Part shown: one piece after another, positions 38,553 to 45,351 of the stretch
Position numbering within the stretch: the first letter of the stretch is position 1
Layout of the letters: each line of letters begins with the position of its first letter
NCBI RefSeq assembly: GCF_030160295.1
Contig: NZ_BSOB01000061.1
Span: forward strand, 664 to 64,663
DNA: 64,000 nucleotides
Source: Dyella acidisoli
GTDB taxonomy: Bacteria > Pseudomonadota > Gammaproteobacteria > Xanthomonadales > Rhodanobacteraceae
Direction: 5' to 3'
The notes under the pieces: model-generated
Seen by the model: the letters and a program-made list of their open reading frames with translations, nothing else
Told to the model about the DNA's origin: nothing
The model's database searches: none
Made by a program: the position numbers and the translations under genes

Positions 38553-39720
38553 AGAGCTGCGCAGGCGTCTGCAGGCGCGCTGGCAGAATCAGCGTCGCCA
38601 TTGGCTGTTGGGTGAGGGAGAGTGGCCGCTGTCATTGAGCATGGAGCCCCCGACCGAAGCGAAAGTATTGGCCGATTGGACGCGCTTTGATGCCTGGCTG
38701 GTGCAGTGGCGTGACGTATCAAGTGGTGGCCCTGGCATAGTGCGCTTCGAAGTGCGCACTTGGTCGCGTGTGGGCGAACAAAGCATTCCTTGTGCGTGGC
38801 AATTCGCAACTCCGGATGCAGTGGCCGCCGAACTGGGCGAAGCTGCGCGTTGGTCGCAGGCCAGACAGCGCTTCGACACCTTGTCGGCGTGGAAGGTAGA
38901 TGCCGCCTGGCATGCCGAGCTTGCGCGCCATTTCGACCTGCTGGCCGATCTCGACGATGCGGAATTCCAGCGGTTGTGCAGCGTGGTGGAATGGTTACGA
39001 CAGCATCCTGCATCTGGCTTTTTTCCGCGTCAGTTGCCGGTTCCAGGTATCGACAGCAAATGGATCGAATCGCGCCGCGCGATCGTGGCGGCGTGGGTCG
39101 GTACGTTGCAAGGTTTGGAGACGCAAGGCGATTTCTACGCGATCACCGGCCTGCGTGCCGCACCGGATCGTTTGCGAATGCGATTACTTGATCCAACACT
39201 GCGTGCGGCATGCGGTGGTTTGTCTGATATCGAGGCTCCAGCGAGCGAGTTCATTGCCTTGAATCTGCCGGTGCGCCAGGTGTTAATCGTCGAAAACCTC
39301 GTGACCGGCCTCGCCTGCGAAGAGCTGTCCGGCACGTTGGTATTCATGCATCGTGGCTATGCGGTGGAGGCGCTCGCCGCACTGCCATGGCTGGCGCAAC
39401 TGCCGGTGTACTACTGGGGCGATATCGATACGCACGGTTTGGCCATTCTCAGCAGGCTGCGTGGTTACTTGCCGCAGACGCGTTCGCTGATGATGGATGA
39501 AGAAACATTGTTGGCGTTCAAGTCGTTGTGGGGCAGGGAAGACAAGCCGCATCCGGCGATGGAGCTTTCGCATCTCTCGGAAGTGGAGCAACGGTTGTAT
39601 CGCGGGTTACGCGAAGGCGAATACAAGCAGGTGCGGCTGGAGCAGGAGCGTATTGCTTGGGATTGGGCATGGCAGCGCGTATTGCACTCCCTCTCCCCTC
39701 AGGGGAGAGGGTTGGGGTGA
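38539..39720 (+). CDS. jetD: Wadjet nuclease JetD (DUF3322 and DUF2220)
   Basis: A 393-residue nuclease with an N-terminal DUF3322 domain (about residues 1-190) and a C-terminal DUF2220 Toprim-like domain. The metal-binding acidic residues are E252 in LIVENLVT and D295/D297 in YWGDIDTHGLAILSRLRGY. Toprim homology is to topoisomerase VI/Spo11. In Wadjet it cleaves DNA delivered by JetABC. The last residues, LHSLSPQGRGLG and the stop codon, are encoded by a type B repeat at 39690-39724, which has replaced the original C-terminus. Confidence 0.93.
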   Translation: MRAPEELRRRLQARWQNQRRHWLLGEGEWPLSLSMEPPTEAKVLADWTRFDAWLVQWRDVSSGGPGIVRFEVRTWSRVGEQSIPCAWQFATPDAVAAELGEAARWSQARQRFDTLSAWKVDAAWHAELARHFDLLADLDDAEFQRLCSVVEWLRQHPASGFFPRQLPVPGIDSKWIESRRAIVAAWVGTLQGLETQGDFYAITGLRAAPDRLRMRLLDPTLRAACGGLSDIEAPASEFIALNLPVRQVLIVENLVTGLACEELSGTLVFMHRGYAVEALAALPWLAQLPVYYWGDIDTHGLAILSRLRGYLPQTRSLMMDEETLLAFKSLWGREDKPHPAMELSHLSEVEQRLYRGLREGEYKQVRLEQERIAWDWAWQRVLHSLSPQGRGLG

Positions 39721-39724
39721 GGGG
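39690..39724. repeat. Type B repeat inside the jetD 3' end
   Basis: One CCCTCTCCCC-TCA-GGGGAGAGGG palindrome followed by TTGGGGTGAGGGG. It supplies the final codons and TGA stop of jetD. Confidence 0.85.
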
Positions 39725-39756
39725 TGGATCTTGCAGACGGCCATTCTTTTGCCTCA

Positions 39757-39873
39757 GCGTCATTCCGGCGAAGGGCGGAATCCAGTTTCAATGACGTTGT
39801 GCGAAGCACTCATCCTGTAAATTTGTGTACTACGCACGATTTGAGGCGGATTCCGGCCTTCGCCGGAATGATG
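39757..39873. repeat. Palindromic repeat pair (ATTCCGGCGAAG)
   Basis: Two inverted copies of a CGTCATTCCGGC / GCCGGAATGATG unit, about 85 bases apart, between jetD and the asparaginase gene. Confidence 0.7.
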
Positions 39874-39953
39874 CTCAGGAAAACACAACCTGTGCGACAT
39901 GTATGCAGGCCCTTTATCCTTCATGATGCGATGTCCATGAATTCGAGACACCT

Positions 39954-41006
39954 ATGACCGACCGCCGCGACTTCCTCAAGGCAACTCTCCTCGCCACCTC
40001 CGCGCTGGCCCTACCACGCCTCTCTCGTTCTGCCGCAACGCTGGCCGGCTCTGTTCCCGGCAACGTCGGCGCACGCGTCGTCTCCACCTGGGACTTCGGC
40101 ATCCCCGCCAATCAGGCGGCATGGGCGGTGCTCGGCAAAGGCGGCAAACCGCTGGATGCTGTGGAAAAAGGCGTGATGGTGCCCGAGTCGGATCTGCACA
40201 ATCACAGCGTCGGTCGTGCGGGTTATCCCGATCGAGACGGCCACGTGACGTTGGACGCCAGCATCATGGATGGCGACGGCCGCTGTGGTGCGGTGGCGGC
40301 ACTTGAACATATCGGCCACCCGATCAACGTGGCGCGCAAGGTGATGGAGAACACGCCGCACGTGCTGCTGGTCGGCGACGGTGCTTTGGAATTTGCCTTG
40401 CAGCAAGGCTTCAAGAAAGAAGATCTGCTTACGCCCGAATCAGAAAAGGCGTGGCACGAATGGCTTAAGCAGGCCAAGTACAAGCCGGTGGCCAACAGCG
40501 AGAACATCGATTATCACCGCAGCGTGCAAAACCTGGGGCTGCCCGGCGGCAAGAACAACCACGACACCATCGGCATGCTGGCCGTCGACGCGAACGGACA
40601 TCTTGCCGGTGCCTGCACCACTAGCGGCATGGCGTGGAAGCTACGCGGGCGCGTGGGTGATAGCCCGATCATTGGCGCGGGTTTGTACGTCGATAACGAA
40701 GTGGGCGGGGCGACGTCGACGGGCGTTGGCGAGGAAGTGATCCGTAACGCCGGCAGCTTCCTGGTAGTGGAACTGATGCGTCAGGGCCGCAGTCCGCAAG
40801 AGGCCTGCGAAGAAGCCGTACGGCGTATCGTGAAAAAGCGCCCGGATGCGGCGAAAGAATTGCAGGTAGGCTTTCTTGCCTTGCGGCGCGATGGCGAATG
40901 TGGCGCCTATGCCATCCAGAAAGGCTTCACCTATGCGGTGTGCGACGTGCAGCAGCAAGATCGTCTGTTAGCTTCGCCCAGCGTTTACCAGACGACGTAC
41001 TCCTGA
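39954..41006 (+). CDS. N4-(beta-N-acetylglucosaminyl)-L-asparaginase, Tat-exported
   Basis: A 350-residue N-terminal-nucleophile hydrolase. The signal peptide has a twin-arginine motif, DRRDFLKA, so the folded enzyme would be exported by Tat. The autoproteolysis site precedes T205 in NNHDTIGMLAVD, the catalytic nucleophile. Other family segments are GNVGARVVSTWDFG and AACTTSGMAWKLRGRVGDSPIIGAGLYVDNEVG in pieces. It would release N-glycan stubs or use glycosylated asparagine. cutC starts in its stop codon (TGATG), so they are coupled. Confidence 0.88.
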   Translation: MTDRRDFLKATLLATSALALPRLSRSAATLAGSVPGNVGARVVSTWDFGIPANQAAWAVLGKGGKPLDAVEKGVMVPESDLHNHSVGRAGYPDRDGHVTLDASIMDGDGRCGAVAALEHIGHPINVARKVMENTPHVLLVGDGALEFALQQGFKKEDLLTPESEKAWHEWLKQAKYKPVANSENIDYHRSVQNLGLPGGKNNHDTIGMLAVDANGHLAGACTTSGMAWKLRGRVGDSPIIGAGLYVDNEVGGATSTGVGEEVIRNAGSFLVVELMRQGRSPQEACEEAVRRIVKKRPDAAKELQVGFLALRRDGECGAYAIQKGFTYAVCDVQQQDRLLASPSVYQTTYS

Positions 41007-41770
41007 TGTCTCGACAACCTTTGCTTGAAATTGCGGCCGGCTCGCTGGCGTCGGCCTTGGCCGCGCAGGAAGGCGGCGCTGATCGCGTGGAACTCTGTGG
41101 CAGCCTCGCCGAAGGTGGCATCACGCCTTCGTACGGAACGCTGGCCTTGGTGCGCGATCGCGTGCGTATTCCAGTGTATGTGTTGATCCGTCCGCGCGGC
41201 GGCGATTTTCTCTACGGCGATGCTGAGTTCGAGATCATGCTGCGCGACGTGGAAGCCTGCGCGCGTGTGGGCTGTGATGGTGTGGTGATCGGCGCGCTGG
41301 ATGCGGACGGTCATGTTGATTCGCGTTGCCGCGAGCTGGTGAGCGCAGCTGGCAAACTCGGCGTGACGTTTCATCGTGCGATCGATGCCAGTGCGGATTT
41401 GAGCCGTTCACTGGAAGACATCATTGCGCTGGGTTGCGAACGCGTGCTTACCTCGGGTGGCGCGGCGAATGCACTGGCTGGCGCTTCGGTCATTGCTGAT
41501 CTGGTGAAGCAGGCGGGCGAGCGGATCGTGGTGATGGCTGGCGCGGGCATTCGTTCTGCCAATCTGGCTGAAGTGGCGAAACGTACGCAGGCCCACGATT
41601 TTCACGGTTCGGCACGTGCCGTGCTGCATTCGGCGATGCGTTATCTCAATCCGGCGTTGTTGGATTTGGCGCCGGATATCGAGCAGAGCAGCGTTGATGA
41701 AGTGCGGGCGATGAAAACGCAGCTTGCTGCCTTCTTCTCCCTCTCCCCTTCGGGGAGAGGGTTGGGGTGA
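41006..41770 (+). CDS. cutC: CutC family copper homeostasis protein
   Basis: A 254-residue TIM-barrel protein. The family signature is GADRVELCGSLAEGGITPS, followed by VLIRPRGGDFLY and AGAGIRSANL. CutC was named for copper tolerance in E. coli, but its biochemical role is not settled. It starts by overlapping the asparaginase stop. As in jetD, the C-terminus (FFSLSPSGRGLG) and the stop codon come from a type B repeat. Confidence 0.88.
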   Translation: MSRQPLLEIAAGSLASALAAQEGGADRVELCGSLAEGGITPSYGTLALVRDRVRIPVYVLIRPRGGDFLYGDAEFEIMLRDVEACARVGCDGVVIGALDADGHVDSRCRELVSAAGKLGVTFHRAIDASADLSRSLEDIIALGCERVLTSGGAANALAGASVIADLVKQAGERIVVMAGAGIRSANLAEVAKRTQAHDFHGSARAVLHSAMRYLNPALLDLAPDIEQSSVDEVRAMKTQLAAFFSLSPSGRGLG

Positions 41771-41871
41771 GGGGCCAACCTCGAGTCAATGTTTAACAGG
41801 GACGTGCTAAGAGCTAGCAACGAGGCAAGATTGCCCCCTCATCCCAGCCCTCTCCCCGAAGGGGAGAGGGA
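41738..41871. repeat. Type B repeat pair, left copy supplying the cutC stop
   Basis: Two inverted copies of CCCTCTCCCC-TTC-GGGGAGAGGG with GGGTGAGGGG / CCCCTCATCCC flanks, about 85 bases apart. The left copy encodes the cutC tail and stop. Confidence 0.85.
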
Positions 41872-41873
41872 GA

Positions 41874-42025
41874 AACGAAAAAGCCGGCGTTTCCGGCGGC
41901 CTCCCACTCCTCTTGGGAGTGGGAAATTCAGGCACGAAAAAGCCGGCGTTTCCGGCGGCCTCCCACTCCTCTTGGGGGTGGGAAATCCAGGCACGAAAAA
42001 GCCGGCGTTTCCGCCGGCTTTTCCA
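41874..42025 (-). terminator. 59-bp tandem repeat with rpsT terminator
   Basis: A 59-bp unit with hairpins GCCGGCG/CGGC and CCCACTC/GAGTGGG repeats twice, followed by a third partial copy that forms the perfect hairpin GCCGGCG-TTTC-CGCCGGC. Read on the minus strand, the third copy is a good rpsT terminator with a T-run; the other two follow it as weaker backups. The first bases of the units start at 41883, 41942 and 42001. Confidence 0.75.
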
Positions 42026-42047
42026 CCAACCCTAAATTTGCCAGGCC

Positions 42048-42311
42048 TTAGGCCAGCTCGTGAATCTTCGCGTTCAGGCGGCTCTTGTGGCGAGCGGCCT
42101 TGTTCTTATGGATCAGGCCGCGAGCGGCGTAGCGATCCATCACCGGCTGGGCAACGGCGAAGGCGGCTACAGCAGCAGCCTTGTCCTTGGCCTCGATAGC
42201 CTTGACGACCTTGCGCAGGGCGGTGCGGACCATGGAACGGGCACTGATGTTGCGCAGGCGGCGCTGCTCAGACTGGCGCGCGCGCTTCTTCGCGGACTTG
42301 ATGTTAGCCAA
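42048..42311 (-). CDS. rpsT: 30S ribosomal protein S20
   Basis: An 87-residue S20 starting [18 protein letters not shown], with the C-terminal [19 protein letters not shown] typical of the family. It binds 16S rRNA early in assembly. It is transcribed opposite to murJ, as in relatives. Confidence 0.97.
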   Translation of the reverse strand: MANIKSAKKRARQSEQRRLRNISARSMVRTALRKVVKAIEAKDKAAAVAAFAVAQPVMDRYAARGLIHKNKAARHKSRLNAKIHELA

Positions 42312-42407
42312 GGTAGGAACTCCGAAGTGAATGCTTGGGCTGGAAAAAGGCGTTAATTATGTCGGTAATTTGCCGATGGGTCAAGCGGTTAAGGGCCGCT
42401 GCTTGGT

Positions 42408-42551
42408 TCCTCTCCCCTCCGGGGGGAGAGGGTTGGGGTGAGGGGGCCAATCTTGCGAGGAGGTCTCGTGCATCCATAAGGTGCGCCAGTAACATCAACA
42501 TCTTGGCAAGATTGGCCTCTCACCCCGGCCCTTTCCCGGAGGGGAGAGGGA
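42408..42551. repeat. Type B repeat pair upstream of murJ
   Basis: Two inverted copies of CCTCTCCCC-TCC-GGGGAGAGGG with outer CCAATCTTGC / GCAAGATTGG arms, about 85 bases apart, between rpsT and murJ. The outer arms extend the symmetry beyond the core hairpins, so the whole block is one long inverted repeat. Confidence 0.8.
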
Positions 42552-42576
42552 GCAAAGCTTAGGACCTCGCCCCCGC

Positions 42577-44184
42577 ATGAAATCCCCCAGCATGTTACGC
42601 GGGCTGCTTTCCTTTAGCAGCATGACCATGGTTTCGCGTGTGCTCGGGCTGCTCAGGGATATTTCGATCAGCCATGTGTTCGGTGCCAACGTGGCTACCG
42701 ACGCATTCTGGGTAGCGTTCCGCATTCCCAACTTCATGCGCCGCATGTTCGCGGAGGGTTCGTTCTCCACCGCCTTCGTGCCGGTGTTTATGGAAGTGAA
42801 GGAGAAGAACAGCCACGCCGAGCTGAAAGAGCTGATGTCGCGGGTGGCCGGTACGCTCGGCGGCGTACTGCTCGTGGTGACAGCGCTGTGCGTGCTGTTC
42901 GCTCCGCAAGTCGCAACCGTGTTCACGCCCGGAGCGGTGGAGGAACCACACAAGTTCACGTTGACGGTGGAGCTGTTACGGCTCACGTTTCCGTTCCTGC
43001 TTTTCGTCTCACTGACCGCGCTTGCGGGCGGCGCGCTCAACAGCTTCCATCGCTTCGGCTTGCCGGCGCTGACGCCGGTGATTCTCAACCTGTGCATGAT
43101 CGCTGGCACGTGGTGGCTGTCGCGGCGGTTGCAGACGCCGATCCTGGCGTTGGGTTGGGCGGTGCTTGCCGCAGGCGTGCTGCAGGTGTTGTTCCAGCTC
43201 CCCGCGCTACGCGGCCTCGATTTGCTGACGTGGCCGCGCTGGGGTTGGGAGCATCCGCAGGTGAGGCGGATCATGCGGCAGATGGTGCCGACGCTGTTCG
43301 GCTCGTCGGTGTCGCAGATCAACCTGTTGTTCGATACGGTGATCGCTTCGCTGCTGATTTCCGGTTCGCAGACGTGGTTGTCGCAGGCTGATCGTTTTCT
43401 GGAATTGCCGCTAGGCGTGTTCGGCGTGGCGTTGGGTACGGTGATTCTGCCTTCGCTGTCGCGTCATCACGTAGCGACCGATCACGAGGGTTTTTCCAAA
43501 GCGCTGGATTGGGGATTGCGCACGACGCTGTTGATTGCCGTGCCGGCGATGTTCGGCCTGATGCTGCTGGCCGAACCATTGGTTGCCACGCTGTTCCAGA
43601 ACGGCCAGTTCCGCCCGTTCGACACGCGTATGGCGACGTTATCGGTGACGGCCTTGAGCTTCGGCGTGCCGGCTTATGCACAAGTGAAGGTGCTGCTGCC
43701 TGCGTTCTACGCGCGCAAGGACACGCGCACGCCGGTGCGTGCCGGCGTCGCGTCGCTGCTTTCTAACATGCTCCTCAACGGCGTGTTCCTACTTGTGCTT
43801 TACGCGCTGTGGGCTCCGTCTGAATTGAAGGCCGGGCCGTTGCTGGATGGTTTGTCCAAAGTCCCTGGTCTGCACCTCGCATTGGGCATGGCAAGTGCGG
43901 TGGCGAGCTATATCAACGTGCTGTTGCTTTGGCGCTGGTTGATACGGGCAGATATCTATCAGCGTCAGCCGGGCTGGGGGCGTCATCTGACTAGGTTGGC
44001 GCTGGCCTGCGCAGCGATGGTAGGCGTGCTGCTACTAGGTCGCTGGTATTGGCCGGACTGGACGCAACTGCAGGTGATCGGACGCGTCTGGCGACTGGCC
44101 TTGCTGGTCGGCGCAGGTGGCGCGACCTATGTCGCGGTGTTGTTTGCCAGCGGCTTTCGTCTGCGCGATTTGCAACATGACTGA
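42577..44184 (+). CDS. murJ: Lipid II flippase MurJ
   Basis: A 535-residue MOP-superfamily membrane protein with about 14 transmembrane helices, needed to flip lipid II for peptidoglycan synthesis. Typical elements are SFSSMTMVSRVLGLLRDI, FWVAFRIPNFMRRMFAEGSFSTAFVPV in pieces and the PxFYARKDTRTP loop. The following ribF starts a few bases beyond its stop. Confidence 0.95.
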   Translation: MKSPSMLRGLLSFSSMTMVSRVLGLLRDISISHVFGANVATDAFWVAFRIPNFMRRMFAEGSFSTAFVPVFMEVKEKNSHAELKELMSRVAGTLGGVLLVVTALCVLFAPQVATVFTPGAVEEPHKFTLTVELLRLTFPFLLFVSLTALAGGALNSFHRFGLPALTPVILNLCMIAGTWWLSRRLQTPILALGWAVLAAGVLQVLFQLPALRGLDLLTWPRWGWEHPQVRRIMRQMVPTLFGSSVSQINLLFDTVIASLLISGSQTWLSQADRFLELPLGVFGVALGTVILPSLSRHHVATDHEGFSKALDWGLRTTLLIAVPAMFGLMLLAEPLVATLFQNGQFRPFDTRMATLSVTALSFGVPAYAQVKVLLPAFYARKDTRTPVRAGVASLLSNMLLNGVFLLVLYALWAPSELKAGPLLDGLSKVPGLHLALGMASAVASYINVLLLWRWLIRADIYQRQPGWGRHLTRLALACAAMVGVLLLGRWYWPDWTQLQVIGRVWRLALLVGAGGATYVAVLFASGFRLRDLQHD

Positions 44185-44200
44185 ACGCTATACTGGTCGG

Positions 44201-45169
44201 ATGATAAAACTGTCCCGGGACGTCGCGGGGCCGTGCCTGGCCCCCGGCGGTAGTGTGGTTGCAGTCGGCGCTTTCGATGGCCTGCACCGCGGCCACCAAG
44301 CGTTGCTCAGCGAAGTGCGCCAGCGTGCGCAGGCGCTCGGCTGCACGCCGATCGTGGTGAGCTTCGAGCCGCTGCCGCGAGCGTATTTCTCGAAGGAACC
44401 AGTGCCCCGCCTGTCCAGCGTACGCGAAAAACTGCTGGGTTTCGCCGCCGCCGGCATGGAACACACGCTGCTGCTGCGTTTCAACCAGGCGTTGACGGCG
44501 ATGTCGCCGGAGGATTTCGTACAGCGCGTGCTGATCGATCGGCTCAACGTGCGCGAAGTGTGGGTGGGTGCGGATTTCCGCTTCGGCCACAAGCGCGCTG
44601 GCGACGTGGCCATGCTGGAACGCATCGGCAAGGAACGCGGTTTCTCTGCACACACCATGCCGGCCGTGCTGCTGGATGGCGAGCGCGTTTCGGCAAGCCG
44701 CGTGCGAGCGTTGCTGGCAGCGGGCAATTTCGGCGCCGTCTCGCCGCTGCTCGGCCGCCCTTTCGTGATCGAGGGCAAGGTGGAATATGGCAACCAGCTT
44801 GGCCGTGACCTCGGCTTTCCCACTGCCAATATCCACCTGCGCGACCGCGTGACCCCGGTGCACGGCATCTTCGCCGTGCGCGTGGGGCTGGGCGAGAGCG
44901 AGTGCAGTTGGCCGGGCGTGGCCAGCCTGGGAACGCGGCCCACCGTCAACGAAGTGGCCGAGCCGCTGCTGGAAGTGCACCTGTTCGATTTCGAGGGCGA
45001 TCTCTACGGCCAGCGCATGGCGGTGGAGTTCGTAGCCAAGTTGCGCGATGAGATGAAATTCAACGAACTCGACGCATTGAAGCAGCAAATACGGCATGAT
45101 GCGCGTTCGGCCCGGGAGATCCTGGGCATGAACCCCGTATTGATCGACGCAAACCAGGCCGCATCATGA
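44201..45169 (+). CDS. ribF: Bifunctional riboflavin kinase / FMN adenylyltransferase
   Basis: A 322-residue enzyme making FMN and FAD from riboflavin. The N-terminal adenylyltransferase has GAFDGLHRGHQALL, and the C-terminal kinase (about 185-310) has GRDLGFPTANI and SLGTRPTVN. I chose the ATG at 44201 because the following residues fit relatives; an ATG at 44177 overlapping murJ is also in frame. Its stop codon overlaps the start of a candidate ileS leader peptide. Confidence 0.94.
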   Translation: MIKLSRDVAGPCLAPGGSVVAVGAFDGLHRGHQALLSEVRQRAQALGCTPIVVSFEPLPRAYFSKEPVPRLSSVREKLLGFAAAGMEHTLLLRFNQALTAMSPEDFVQRVLIDRLNVREVWVGADFRFGHKRAGDVAMLERIGKERGFSAHTMPAVLLDGERVSASRVRALLAAGNFGAVSPLLGRPFVIEGKVEYGNQLGRDLGFPTANIHLRDRVTPVHGIFAVRVGLGESECSWPGVASLGTRPTVNEVAEPLLEVHLFDFEGDLYGQRMAVEFVAKLRDEMKFNELDALKQQIRHDARSAREILGMNPVLIDANQAAS

Positions 45170-45234
45170 GCAGCATCATGTCCAGCTTGCAGATCCCGCC
45201 GACGGCAGCCGCCGCGACGATCATTATTATTTGA
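45166..45234 (+). CDS. Candidate ileS leader peptide
   Basis: A 22-codon frame whose ATG overlaps the ribF stop (ATGA) and which ends in Thr followed by four isoleucines (ATC ATT ATT ATT) and TGA; two more Ile codons lie earlier. It sits 117 bases before ileS. The region after it forms nested hairpins. A run of Ile codons just before isoleucyl-tRNA synthetase is what a translation-dependent attenuator would look like, but there is no published description that I can point to. The codon usage (ATT in a GC-rich genome) adds weight. Confidence 0.55.
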   Translation: MSSIMSSLQIPPTAAAATIIII

Positions 45235-45240
45235 CGAGCA

Positions 45241-45326
45241 CTCGCCGAAGCGCGTGCGCTTGCCGCCGCGCGGCGAGCAGATAGCACGAGGCTTCGGTTC
45301 CCCCTTACGGGCATCGAAGCGGAACC
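45241..45326 (+). promoter_or_regulatory. Nested hairpins between Ile leader and ileS
   Basis: An outer stem CTCGCCG (45241-45247) / CGGCGAG (45271-45277) encloses a perfect AAGCGC-GT-GCGCTT hairpin. Downstream, GCTTCG (45291-45296)/CGAAGC (45315-45320) and GGTTCC (45296-45301)/GGAACC (45321-45326) overlap each other and so compete. Alternative folds that depend on ribosome stalling at the Ile run are plausible. No terminator T-run is seen, so control of translation or rho access is more likely than classical attenuation. Confidence 0.45.
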
Positions 45327-45351
45327 CCCGTTAAGACACGGCACCCGAGCG

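Noticed and set aside
41874-42025. CRISPR-like array in the 59-bp tandem repeat
   Set aside because: The units are directly joined with no spacers and contain a terminator hairpin.
45241-45351. T-box riboswitch upstream of ileS
   Set aside because: T-boxes are essentially Gram-positive; no stem I motif or antiterminator bulge was found. The leader-peptide explanation is simpler.
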